From the NCBI RefSeq assembly GCF_943192895.1, contig NZ_CALPCB010000007.1, positions 1-64,000 on the forward strand: DNA of 64,000 bases, given 5' to 3'. This DNA comes from Veillonella_A intestinalis. GTDB taxonomy: Bacteria > Bacillota > Negativicutes > Veillonellales > Veillonellaceae. A program made the translations under genes and the position numbers. Shown here piece by piece: positions 1-5,954 of the stretch (positions are counted from its first letter, which is position 1; each line of letters starts with the position of its first letter). The notes under the pieces are model-generated. The model saw only the letters and a program-made list of their open reading frames with translations. It had not been told where the DNA came from and made no database searches.

Positions 1-173
1 TCAAAGTGGATATCAGCTTTGCCTGTTACCATGCCCCTATACCGTGCAACCATCATCTGTGTTGCCTCGGTATAGTCTTTTTTTAATTTAGCGCCTTTAA
101 AACGATTGAAGCGCTCTGCTTGGATATACTCATTAAGACTTGGGTACTCCAAATCAAGCCTAATCTTAATCAT
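1..173 (-). CDS. Partial prophage protein, possibly RusA-like Holliday junction resolvase
   Basis: The reading frame starts at ATG 171-173 and runs off the left edge, so only about 57 N-terminal residues are visible. They begin MIKIRLDLEYPSLNEYIQAE and continue with a basic stretch (FNRFKGAKLKKDYTE). The P-S-L-N-x-Y motif followed by a Lys/Arg-rich helix resembles the start of RusA-type crossover junction endonucleases found in replication modules of Gram-positive phages. The catalytic aspartates would lie outside the window, so this is an inference. The start overlaps the end of the preceding small gene by 8 nt, which suggests translational coupling in the leftward early operon. Confidence 0.45.
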   Translation of the reverse strand, partial: MIKIRLDLEYPSLNEYIQAERFNRFKGAKLKKDYTEATQMMVARYRGMVTGKADIHF

Positions 174-348
174 GCTTAAAATCCTCACATTGCTCTACAC
201 GCCAACTTACGGGCATTACACTGCCCCTAAAATTAATGCGTGTATTTGGGATTAATTTACGCTTGCCATCTTTAGTCTGATAGCACTTGTAATCGTCCTT
301 TTTTCGATAACATTTAGTAGGACGTAGCCAGTCTGGAAATTTACTCAT
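166..348 (-). CDS. Small hypothetical prophage protein (60 aa)
   Basis: A 60-residue basic protein starting MSKFPDWLRPTKCYRKKDD, rich in Lys, Arg, Cys and Trp; no family recognised. I chose ATG 346-348 rather than the GTG at 352-354, because that GTG is part of an AGAGGTG ribosome binding site with good spacing to the ATG. It sits 9 nt after ssb and overlaps the next gene by 8 nt, so it is a member of the leftward replication operon. Its place between ssb and a possible RusA suggests a role in phage DNA metabolism, but nothing in the sequence shows what that is. Confidence 0.6.
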   Translation of the reverse strand: MSKFPDWLRPTKCYRKKDDYKCYQTKDGKRKLIPNTRINFRGSVMPVSWRVEQCEDFKHD

Positions 349-357
349 AAGCACCTC

Positions 358-738
358 TTAAAACGGTATATTTTGCTCATTACCAAAGCTATCAAAGTTA
401 GATGGCTCATTTGCCTGTACCTGTAATGACTGCCCTACAAAGTTAGCAATAACTTCCGTAATATAGCGTTTTTGCCCGTCCTGTGTTTCATAAGAACGGG
501 TATTTAAACGACCTTCAACGAAACAACGGCTCCCTTTGCGCAGGTTACCAGCTGCTTCCCCTAATCTGCCCCATGCAACACAATTGATGAACGAAGTTTG
601 TTCCTTCTGTTCATTGGTTGTAGAATCAAAATATGTGTTTGTCGCAGCCACTGTAAATGTCGCTACGGCTCTACCAGTTTTAGTAAAACGCACTTCAGGG
701 TCACGCGCTAAGTTACCTAAGATTTGTACTGAATTCAT
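358..738 (-). CDS. ssb: Single-stranded DNA-binding protein (phage)
   Basis: 126-residue OB-fold SSB. It opens with MNSVQILGNLARDPEVRFT, the usual start of bacterial and phage SSBs, and has the typical core (INCVAWGRLGEAAGNLRKGS, then FVEGRLNTRSYE). The C-terminal tail is short and ends NIPF, matching the acidic D-x-I-P-F tip that recruits partner proteins. Family members bind ssDNA as tetramers during replication and recombination. At 126 residues it is shorter than typical chromosomal SSBs because the disordered linker is reduced, as is common in phages. It follows the helicase loader gene after 3 nt and belongs to the replication module. Confidence 0.95.
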   Translation of the reverse strand: MNSVQILGNLARDPEVRFTKTGRAVATFTVAATNTYFDSTTNEQKEQTSFINCVAWGRLGEAAGNLRKGSRCFVEGRLNTRSYETQDGQKRYITEVIANFVGQSLQVQANEPSNFDSFGNEQNIPF

Positions 739-741
739 GCT

Positions 742-1431
742 TTATCCTCTCCATTCTGGATGGCGTAAACTGGCACCACCCAACGTAATTAATCGATTAG
801 TGCTACGCAAGCGATCTATCATACGCTCATCGTACTCAACCTTTAACTGCTCAACGGTAAGATTGGTTGTAATGATTGTAGATAGCCTACTATCGTACCT
901 ATCCGCTATCACAGAGGCAATCTTACGCCGTGTCCAACTCTCGTCACTCTTGCCTCTGTACTCACCACCCAAATCATCAAGGACAAGCAATGGTGTTGTC
1001 CTTAGCCGTTGCTCAAAAACGTATGACTCCTCTTTATCTCGCAATGTCAGTAACTTATCCAACAAACTCACCATCGAGATAAAATAAGCACTCCGTTTAT
1101 TAGCTAACGCCGCTCTCATTACCGCAATAGCAGCGCACGTCTTACCTGTACCAACAGGCCCTTTTAAAATTAGCCCTAAGCCCTTATCAAGGTTTTGTGC
1201 GATGTTAGATGCGTAATCAAGGATAGTTTGATAAGCCTCTTCACTTGTATCTAATGTTGCAAGCGTTACATTTTCATAACGTCGTCCAATGCCATAAAAC
1301 TTGTAGTCCAAAGGCTTATTATCACCACTCATCGGTTTCATTTTCCCATTTATCTGGTTTTCCTCCGCCTGCTGTTTGAGTTGTGCGATGAGTATCTGTA
1401 TTTGACTCCCGATTTGTTCCGTTGTAATCAT
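742..1431 (-). CDS. DnaC/IstB-like helicase loader ATPase
   Basis: 229-residue AAA+ ATPase of the DnaC/IstB type. Walker A is GPVGTGKT at residues about 91-98 and Walker B is LLVLDDLGG near residue 150. Phage proteins of this family load the replicative DnaB helicase at the origin, usually together with a replisome organizer, which is the adjacent upstream gene. The start is uncertain. ATG 1429-1431 has GGGAAAGGA immediately before it but overlaps the upstream gene by 110 nt. ATG at 1330-1332 would give a 196-residue protein and an 11-nt overlap. The segment in doubt (residues 1-33) is helical and lacks the Cys-rich zinc motif of some DnaC proteins. Confidence 0.88.
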   Translation of the reverse strand: MITTEQIGSQIQILIAQLKQQAEENQINGKMKPMSGDNKPLDYKFYGIGRRYENVTLATLDTSEEAYQTILDYASNIAQNLDKGLGLILKGPVGTGKTCAAIAVMRAALANKRSAYFISMVSLLDKLLTLRDKEESYVFEQRLRTTPLLVLDDLGGEYRGKSDESWTRRKIASVIADRYDSRLSTIITTNLTVEQLKVEYDERMIDRLRSTNRLITLGGASLRHPEWRG

Positions 1432-2053
1432 TCCTTTCCCATGTTCTTACGGCAGCTTGCCAATCTTTCATTTTGGCTTTACCAACAAGCCAACCATTGG
1501 ATTCGTAGTAATCAACAAAACGATTAGCATCGACTCGATTATTTCGTTCTTTACAATACGCAATAACTTCACCAACAGAAGGCTTAACAAATTTGCTTGA
1601 AACCTTCTTTGTTTTACTTTCTTTACTATCTAGTCTAGTCTTGTCTAGTCTAGTCTTATGTATGTCATCGGATACTTTGTCGGTTACTTTATCGGTTGCT
1701 TGTTCGTCTACTTTATCGGTTACTTGCTCGGTTGCTTTATCGCTTACTTGTTCGTTTTGCTTTCCATTTTGGTAAGCAAAGTAATTCATTATGTATATCG
1801 TTGATTGTTGCCCTTGTCTTACACGGTAATCAATAAGTCCTGCCTGTTTGAGCGCATTGCGCGCTCTATGCAGGGATTGAACCGACAGACCTGTGTTAAT
1901 GCTTAATACCATATTCGTCACATTAAATTCTCTTTTCCATCCACATTTGTTATTGATATGCATCAAACCATACCAAAGCGCTATAGCAGAACTTGAAAGA
2001 GGATTAGTCAGTAATAAATTATGGAATGCATTGATTTCATCAAGATATTTCAT
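1322..2053 (-). CDS. Phage replisome organizer (DnaD/O-like) with internal iterons
   Basis: 243-residue replication initiator from ATG 2051-2053; an upstream TTG at 2071 has no better ribosome site. Residues about 1-90 form a winged-helix domain (LLLTNPLSSSAIALWYGLMH and a later SVQSLHRARNALKQAGLIDY) as in phage replisome organizers. A hydrophilic repeat region follows (units such as EQVTDK, then KTRLDKTRLD), and then a DnaD-like C-terminal segment (VDYYESNGWLVGKAKMKDWQ). Family members bind the phage origin and recruit the helicase loader, encoded next. The repeat-coding DNA at 1668-1751 is a regular 12-bp array, so the origin may lie inside this gene, as in lambda O. The function is inferred from domain layout and context. 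Confidence 0.85.
   Translation of the reverse strand: MKYLDEINAFHNLLLTNPLSSSAIALWYGLMHINNKCGWKREFNVTNMVLSINTGLSVQSLHRARNALKQAGLIDYRVRQGQQSTIYIMNYFAYQNGKQNEQVSDKATEQVTDKVDEQATDKVTDKVSDDIHKTRLDKTRLDSKESKTKKVSSKFVKPSVGEVIAYCKERNNRVDANRFVDYYESNGWLVGKAKMKDWQAAVRTWERNDYNGTNRESNTDTHRTTQTAGGGKPDKWENETDEW
1668..1751. repeat. Seven tandem 12-bp iterons, candidate prophage replication origin
   Basis: On the plus strand seven consecutive 12-bp units follow the pattern TCGGTTACTTTA with 1 to 4 changes each, starting at 1668, 1680, 1692, 1704, 1716, 1728 and 1740. They encode the Glu/Asp/Lys/Thr repeat of the replisome organizer. A second pair of 15-bp units built from TAGTC lies at about 1629-1658. Iterons inside the initiator gene are the known origin layout in lambdoid and several Gram-positive phages. 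The origin role here is inferred. Confidence 0.6.
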
Positions 2054-2058
2054 ATACT

Positions 2059-2214
2059 TTACTCTATACAATCATCGTCATTGATGAGGTCTATAACATG
2101 TACTACAATGTCTTCTAATGCTTCAACAGCCAACTCACTACCGTATGGCTTATATTTTTTCAAATCATCAATCTTTTGATTCAATAATATTTCAACAACT
2201 TCTATCTTTTTCAT
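2059..2214 (-). CDS. Small acidic prophage protein (51 aa)
   Basis: A 51-residue frame starting MKKIEVVEILLNQKIDDLKK and ending NDDDCIE. It is supported by a ribosome binding site (AGAAAGGA, about 10 nt before ATG 2212-2214). It overlaps the end of the HNH gene by 23 nt, and its stop lies 6 nt before the replisome organizer start, so it fills the gap between two real genes in a tightly packed operon. It is predicted to be helical and amphipathic. No family recognised; a small regulator or adaptor of replication is possible but unsupported. Confidence 0.6.
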   Translation of the reverse strand: MKKIEVVEILLNQKIDDLKKYKPYGSELAVEALEDIVVHVIDLINDDDCIE

Positions 2215-2503
2215 AACTTTCAGTCCTTTCTTTGACTATTGTTAAAAGTAGTTTTTTAACTCGTCTACTATCTACCCCGTGTGCCACTTCGTGGTGGCAA
2301 TGATTACAGAGTGTAGCTAAATTAGTTAACTCACTTGTACCACACTGCCCTCTACTCACTATGTGATGTACCTCACTCGGTCTATTACAGCCACATAAAA
2401 CACAATGCGGATAACCATCAATGCTATCTCTCTCAATAGCCTGTTTACGTGTTCTTCGATATAATTTATCGTCCTCACGTTTCCTTTTGTTCAAGCTGCT
2501 CAC
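2192..2503 (-). CDS. HNH endonuclease
   Basis: About 103 residues with a complete HNH/treble-clef zinc motif: HCVLCGC, then EVHHIVSRG, then NLATLCNHCHHEVAHG. Zinc-binding CxxC pairs flank the catalytic HH and the final H. The N-terminal third is basic (NKRKREDDKLYRRTRKQA). Start is uncertain: GTG 2501-2503 is used here, while TTG at 2515 or 2494 are alternatives; no ATG exists. It overlaps the NinB-like gene by 29 nt. HNH proteins in this position of temperate phages nick or cut DNA during recombination or replication. Those that aid packaging usually sit beside terminase, which is not seen here. Confidence 0.85.
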   Translation of the reverse strand: MSSLNKRKREDDKLYRRTRKQAIERDSIDGYPHCVLCGCNRPSEVHHIVSRGQCGTSELTNLATLCNHCHHEVAHGVDSRRVKKLLLTIVKERTESYEKDRSC

Positions 2504-3026
2504 CCCAATCCGCAATCAGCGATTTTATATAATCACTGGGATCAATAGCTATACCAAGTTGCCTACACTCGTCAACTAAGCACTCAATTAATCGGCTCAT
2601 CTCGGCTACATTGTAAGTGCTAGAGCCACTATATAAGTAAACTCTCTTAACGCCCTCTAAGCGCTCATAATCATCAACAATTGCTAACCACCCTAAACCG
2701 TTGTGTCGCCATTTGCGTACGATACTATCTACTAAGTTAGTTGGTATACCTACTGGCTCGCCCTGTTGGCTATCAAGGATTGCTTTACGGTATACATCCT
2801 CTTTAGAGGTGTAGCCATTTTTACTTAATTCGAGTGCTATCTTTTGGCATAACAACCAACAGTAAGAGTTTGCATTCAATGAGCGTTTCTTGCTTTTCTT
2901 TTTAATTTCTACTGTATATTCATCATCAGGATTTAATTTACTAATTGAGTCATCGTGTGGAGCAGGTATTACTACCTGCCACCCGATTGACTGTAATAAG
3001 TTAATCCCCTTTGTTGACCATTTCAT
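2475..3026 (-). CDS. NinB-like phage recombination protein
   Basis: 183 residues. The central motif KKRSLNANSYCWLLCQKIA matches the RSL-x-x-N-x-x-x-W core of NinB/Orf-type proteins, which in lambda promote RecA-independent recombination by helping strand-annealing proteins. The second half has a helical block with TYNVAEMSRLIECLVDECRQ, matching the conserved C-terminal part of the family. The start ATG overlaps the stop of the ERF gene (ATGA), which indicates translational coupling with the annealing protein. The family call rests on the motif and neighbourhood, so confidence is moderate. Confidence 0.65.
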   Translation of the reverse strand: MKWSTKGINLLQSIGWQVVIPAPHDDSISKLNPDDEYTVEIKKKSKKRSLNANSYCWLLCQKIALELSKNGYTSKEDVYRKAILDSQQGEPVGIPTNLVDSIVRKWRHNGLGWLAIVDDYERLEGVKRVYLYSGSSTYNVAEMSRLIECLVDECRQLGIAIDPSDYIKSLIADWGEQLEQKET

Positions 3027-3613
3027 GACGATTTCTTGCTGTAACGGAAATCATTTACATAGTCATATAGTTTTTTGAAATCATCTTCCGTCAACTTACT
3101 CGATTCACTTCGTTTTAATACATTTTTGCAATAGTCCTTAAGCTGCTGTTCAGTCATACCACCTTGCAAAGCTCTATTTTTAATATTAGTCCATGTATAA
3201 GCCGATTTATCTTCTTGTTTATCATTAGATTCTCTGTTATCCATAGTGTCGGCATCTTCTACATCGTCAATAAGAAATAAACCATTTAAAGCATATTTCC
3301 GAGCATATGAAGATGTAGCTCCTGTCAGTTGTGAAGCATCCATCCCTTTTTTACTAGCTTCTTCTCTTGCGTAAGCTGTATTTGTGATAGTTTTATCACC
3401 ATCTGTTACAGTGGCAGTCGTTTTAACGTAATAACGTCCATCAAGGTTAATTATTTCGTCGCTAATAGTTAATAACAAACCTTGTTTTTGTAACAACGGC
3501 TTAACTACTTCTAATATATCTTCACAACTACGGTACTTATATTTCCCAAAGCTATTGAATTGATTCTTCGGGGCTTTTAGTTCTGCTTGCACTGCTATTA
3601 ATTTTTCAATCAT
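3023..3613 (-). CDS. erf: ERF-family single-strand annealing protein
   Basis: 196 residues with the ERF signature. The N-terminus IEKLIAVQAELKAPKNQFNS leads into FGKYKYRSCEDILEVVKPLL, and a later TGATSSYARKYALNGLFLI block is the family core. ERF proteins anneal complementary ssDNA and circularise or recombine phage genomes. The C-terminal third is hydrophilic with a possible helical hairpin (MTEQQLKDYCKNVLKRSESS). It is coupled to the NinB-like gene by an ATGA overlap and lies 8 nt after Gp157, so Gp157, ERF and NinB form one recombination unit. Length is typical for compact Gram-positive phage versions. Confidence 0.93.
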   Translation of the reverse strand: MIEKLIAVQAELKAPKNQFNSFGKYKYRSCEDILEVVKPLLQKQGLLLTISDEIINLDGRYYVKTTATVTDGDKTITNTAYAREEASKKGMDASQLTGATSSYARKYALNGLFLIDDVEDADTMDNRESNDKQEDKSAYTWTNIKNRALQGGMTEQQLKDYCKNVLKRSESSKLTEDDFKKLYDYVNDFRYSKKSS

Positions 3614-3621
3614 AGTGCCTC

Positions 3622-4116
3622 CTATTTAATTTGAATATTTTGTTTAATCACTAATTCTGCTCCTGGAATATCTATCTTATTATTAATTGCTTGTTTTATA
3701 GCCGTCTTATCTGCATCAACAGTTACCTTAGTACGTTTATATTCATCAGGTATTGCTGCTAGATCCAATACATTTACAATAGTTGACTTCCTATAACCGA
3801 TAGTAAAGCTATTAACATGAAGGCTCTTAACTCCTTTTACTTGCATAGCTATATCCAAATTAGCTTTAAGCATATCTATGAGTTTTTTTTGTCTCTCTTT
3901 ACGTTTGCGCAATCGCTCTAATTCTTGCGTTACGCCTTCATTGTCAGCAGTGAGAATAGCAATAAATTTAGCCGTATTTTCAGCTTTTAATTCAATACTT
4001 TCATCAATCATAGCTAATGTATCCTGAATAGCCATAATATCATCTTCGTTTTCTGCCAATAACATCATATTTTGAAGTTCTTTATAACTATTAGTTAACT
4101 CATACATTCTTTCCAT
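3622..4116 (-). CDS. Siphovirus Gp157-family protein
   Basis: 164 residues resembling the Gp157 family of streptococcal siphoviruses: an N-terminal helical region (MYELTNSYKELQNMMLLAEN), a central coiled coil (ELERLRKRKERQKKLIDMLK), and a conserved C-terminus with SFTIGYRKSTIVNVLD followed by IPDEYKR and GAELVIKQNIQIK. The family is almost always next to recombination genes in temperate phages and has been linked to phage resistance or DNA metabolism, but its biochemical role is not established. Ribosome site AAAGGAG precedes the start. Confidence 0.85.
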   Translation of the reverse strand: MERMYELTNSYKELQNMMLLAENEDDIMAIQDTLAMIDESIELKAENTAKFIAILTADNEGVTQELERLRKRKERQKKLIDMLKANLDIAMQVKGVKSLHVNSFTIGYRKSTIVNVLDLAAIPDEYKRTKVTVDADKTAIKQAINNKIDIPGAELVIKQNIQIK

Positions 4117-4160
4117 TTCAAAGGCTCCTGTGTTATACTAAAAATAGGTAATTTTACTGT

Positions 4161-4191
4161 GCCCCTTTAATCGTGTCCGCGATTGAGGGGC
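4161..4191. other. Strong stem-loop between small membrane gene and gp157 homologue
   Basis: GCCCCT pairs with AGGGGC and the stem extends through an ATCG/CGAT segment. On the plus strand it is followed by TTTTAATTTT, as in a terminator, but no plus-strand gene precedes it. On the minus strand, where the operon runs, no U-run follows. It may protect or process the early leftward mRNA, or limit spurious rightward transcription. Confidence 0.55.
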
Positions 4192-4199
4192 TTTTAATT

Positions 4200-4379
4200 T
4201 TATACATGACGTTTACCCAACAATTCCGCTGCGAAAAAACACGCAGCAGATGTTGCCACTACCGCCCAAATAGTAATACCATCGGCTTGCCCTACATCCA
4301 CGGTACCAACGGTAGCAACAACACCAAAGCCTGTTATGCTGTACAAGATAGGGCGTATAATATCATCAATCACACGCAT
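4200..4379 (-). CDS. Small two-helix membrane protein of the prophage (59 aa)
   Basis: A 59-residue frame starting MRVIDDIIRPILYSITGFGV, with hydrophobic segments at residues about 7-25 and 34-52 separated by a short loop, ending LLGKRHV. It has a strong ribosome binding site (GAGGAG, 8 nt before ATG 4377-4379) and starts 4 nt after the preceding gene, so it is very likely translated. It does not resemble a holin in position, because lysis genes should lie far away. A role in superinfection exclusion or membrane association of replication is conceivable but unproven. Confidence 0.65.
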   Translation of the reverse strand: MRVIDDIIRPILYSITGFGVVATVGTVDVGQADGITIWAVVATSAACFFAAELLGKRHV

Positions 4380-4383
4380 ATTA

Positions 4384-4686
4384 TCACTCCTCTACTAACC
4401 CACTACTCATCAAAAGTAACTCTGCTGTTGCTTTTTTGATGAGTTCTTTTAATTTTTGATTTTCTAGCTTAAGTTTTTCATTGTCAGCTTTGATTAACCG
4501 ATAATTCCAAGCGTTAAACTCATCTTCTATGCCACATAATGCATCGATTTCTTTTTGGCTAAATTTAATCTTAGGTACATGCGGTAATCGGTGGATTACA
4601 CGTTCATCAGCCATTTTATAAACTGATTTCTCTGATATACCTAAAATTTGAGCTACTTCTGGTACACCGTAAGTTCTACATTCCAT
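4384..4686 (-). CDS. HTH DNA-binding protein with C-terminal coiled coil
   Basis: 100 residues from ATG 4684-4686, which has GAGGTGAG at good spacing; an upstream GTG at 4695 lacks this. Residues about 5-50 form an excisionase/MerR-like winged HTH (YGVPEVAQILGISEKSVYKM, then IHRLPHVPKIKFSQKEIDAL). Residues 60-90 are a coiled coil (LIKADNEKLKLENQKLKELI). This layout suits a small dimeric phage regulator or excisionase-like factor. A perfect 11-bp inverted repeat lies in its leader and may be its own operator. Part of the leftward early operon. Confidence 0.75.
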   Translation of the reverse strand: MECRTYGVPEVAQILGISEKSVYKMADERVIHRLPHVPKIKFSQKEIDALCGIEDEFNAWNYRLIKADNEKLKLENQKLKELIKKATAELLLMSSGLVEE

Positions 4687-4706
4687 AAGTCTCACCTCAC
4701 TTTATG

Positions 4707-4738
4707 TTATAATCACCTTAGAAAGGGGGTGATTATAA
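4707..4738. promoter_or_regulatory. Perfect 11-bp inverted repeat between divergent genes
   Basis: TTATAATCACC at 4707-4717 and GGTGATTATAA at 4728-4738 are exact reverse complements separated by 10 nt. The element lies between the divergent starts of the HTH gene and the rightward 64-aa gene. The right arm abuts the ATG at 4739, and its ribosome site (GAAAGG) lies in the loop. It could be an operator for the HTH protein or an RNA hairpin that affects translation of the rightward gene. Confidence 0.6.
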
Positions 4739-4933
4739 ATGAAAATCAATCAATTAGAATCTGCTGTTGTTTTTGAAGCACTAAAACGTTATGTTACTGA
4801 ATTAAAATCATATCAATCAAATCACCCAGAACATGATTTTAGACTAGAGAAAGAAATTCAAATAGTTGATGATATAATGAAAAAAATTAAAGAAGAATAC
4901 AAATCACTTAATATTCCAACTAATCTTTTATAG
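4739..4933 (+). CDS. Small rightward prophage protein (64 aa) embedded in leftward operon
   Basis: A 64-residue frame from ATG 4739, beginning MKINQLESAVVFEALKRYVT and ending SLNIPTNLL. It is acidic to neutral, predicted all-helical, and has a strong ribosome site (GAAAGGGGGTG). It runs against the surrounding early operon and overlaps the tail of the next leftward gene by 14 nt. A terminator-like hairpin follows at 4979-5006. No family recognised. Its separate orientation suggests independent regulation, for example expression in the lysogen, but that is inference. Confidence 0.65.
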   Translation: MKINQLESAVVFEALKRYVTELKSYQSNHPEHDFRLEKEIQIVDDIMKKIKEEYKSLNIPTNLL

Positions 4934-5135
4934 CTTTTTCTAGTTTCTTTCGTTTATTTTGGATAGATTTCCAATTAAGGGTCTTGTTATAGCAAGGCTC
5001 TTTTTTATTTTGTAACCTACATACCTCACAATAACGGTCTAATAACTGCGGTAACACAGGGTAAATGTCACCTATCTTACTTTTTGCAATACTCGTTAAA
5101 ATTAATAACTTCAACTGCTTTTTGATTTTTTTCAT
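4920..5135 (-). CDS. Small Cys-containing prophage protein (71 aa)
   Basis: 71 highly basic residues beginning MKKIKKQLKLLILTSIAKSK. A possible metal-binding cluster is RYCEVCRLQNKKEPC (CxxC followed by a third Cys), and the tail is Lys-rich (KRKKLEKAIKD). Ribosome site AGAGGTG precedes ATG 5133-5135. It follows the Cro-like gene in the early leftward operon. Small zinc-finger-like proteins are common in this position in Firmicute phages, and their function is unknown. The 3' end overlaps the rightward 64-aa gene. Confidence 0.65.
   Translation of the reverse strand: MKKIKKQLKLLILTSIAKSKIGDIYPVLPQLLDRYCEVCRLQNKKEPCYNKTLNWKSIQNKRKKLEKAIKD
4979..5006 (+). terminator. Rho-independent terminator for the rightward 64-aa gene
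   Basis: GGGTCTTG pairs with CAAGGCTC (two G-U pairs) around a 6-nt loop, followed by TTTTTT on the plus strand. It lies 45 nt after the stop of the rightward gene, inside the reverse-strand coding region of the 71-aa gene. Confidence 0.55.
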
Positions 5136-5168
5136 ATAATCACCTCTATTCTTTTACATTCCACAAAA

Positions 5169-5354
5169 TCATTTAAGTAAAGTTTCAAGGGGCACATTAA
5201 AATAATTTGCAATTTTAAGTAACTTATCAGCTTTAGGAGTATATTTTCCATGCTTCCAAGCAGTCAAAGTAGCTGTAGGGATACCCGTTTCTTTAGATAC
5301 TCTATAAGCAGTTACCTTATTTTTCTTTAGCAACTTTTCAAACTTTGTATACAT
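5169..5354 (-). CDS. Cro-like phage repressor (XRE family)
   Basis: 61 residues from ATG 5352-5354, preceded by AGAAAGGAG at good spacing; the longer frame to 5402 is not supported. It is essentially one XRE helix-turn-helix domain (FEKLLKKNKVTAYRVSKETG, IPTATLTAWKHGKYTPKADK). The recognition region is nearly identical to that of the divergent CI-like repressor, so both should read the same operators. First gene of the leftward lytic transcript, as expected for Cro. Confidence 0.88.
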   Translation of the reverse strand: MYTKFEKLLKKNKVTAYRVSKETGIPTATLTAWKHGKYTPKADKLLKIANYFNVPLETLLK

Positions 5355-5471
5355 GTATTTCTCCTTTCTGTAACTAATTTTTCTTTCATAAGCTATTGTC
5401 ATTAACTAAGAAATGTGATATATTTTAGTTGCGACAATTATATAACAAAACTTAGTCATTCTAACCTATTC

Positions 5472-5550
5472 AGAAAGTTATCTTTGCTACAAGACTATAA
5501 TATCAAAGTTTTCTTTCGCAGTCAATAGGTTTAAGAAAGTTTTCTTTCTT
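5472..5550. promoter_or_regulatory. Three-operator immunity control region
   Basis: Three near-palindromic sites with consensus GAAAGTTTTCTTTC: O1 at 5472-5486 (AGAAAGTTATCTTTG), O2 at 5504-5518 (CAAAGTTTTCTTTCG) and O3 at 5533-5550 (AAGAAAGTTTTCTTTCTT, fully palindromic). Their centres are about 31-32 bp apart, close to three helical turns. They lie between the divergent cro-like and cI-like genes, so they are the likely binding sites for both proteins. Confidence 0.8.
5497..5525 (-). promoter_or_regulatory. Candidate early leftward promoter (cro promoter)
   Basis: On the minus strand TTGACT (5525-5520) and TATTAT (5502-5497) are separated by exactly 17 bp. Operator O2 fills this spacer, O1 would lie just after the start point and O3 upstream. 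A second weaker option, TTAGAA with TATAAT, lies closer to the gene at about 5464-5437. Confidence 0.6.
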
Positions 5551-5573
5551 ATTTTACGAAAGGAATTTTTGCT

Positions 5574-5954
5574 ATGTATGAGAGATTTGAACAACTATTA
5601 AAAGAAAATAATATTACCCCGTATAGAGTGTCTAAAGAAACGGGCATCCCTACAGCAACACTTAGTTCTTGGAAAAAAGGCACATATACCCCTAAAAATG
5701 ATAAACTCCAAATAATCGCAGATTATTTTAATGTTACGGTTGATTGGTTATTAGGTAATACAAACCTGCGCAATTTACCAACCGAAGGCTATTATGATGA
5801 TCCAGAAGTTGCTCAACTAGCCAACGAAATAAAAAATGACCCCGAATTGCGAATTTTACTCGACGCAAAACGGAGCCTATCCAAAGAAGATATGGAAAGT
5901 GTTATTAATATTACAAAGTCTTTATTAAAAAAGGAAAGAGGTTTTGAGGATTGA
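5574..5954 (+). CDS. CI-like lysogeny repressor without peptidase domain
   Basis: 126 residues. Residues 1-60 are an XRE HTH (FEQLLKENNITPYRVSKETG, IPTATLSSWKKGTYTPKNDK, LQIIADYFNVTVDWLLG). Residues 70-126 are an acidic helical tail (DPEVAQLANEIKNDPELRIL) and not a LexA-type self-cleaving domain. This is the ImmR/short CI type, which is inactivated by a partner protease instead of autocleavage. The next gene is an ImmA-like protease overlapping by 3-4 nt. It maintains the prophage by repressing the divergent early promoter. Confidence 0.9.
   Translation: MYERFEQLLKENNITPYRVSKETGIPTATLSSWKKGTYTPKNDKLQIIADYFNVTVDWLLGNTNLRNLPTEGYYDDPEVAQLANEIKNDPELRILLDAKRSLSKEDMESVINITKSLLKKERGFED

Noticed and set aside
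536..1087. 183-codon plus-strand frame opposite ssb and the helicase loader
   Set aside because: It is antisense to two well-supported genes with conserved motifs and shows no ribosome site or recognisable protein.
4173..4439. 88-codon plus-strand frame opposite the small membrane protein
   Set aside because: The minus-strand frame has a strong ribosome site and a clear two-helix pattern; the plus frame has neither.
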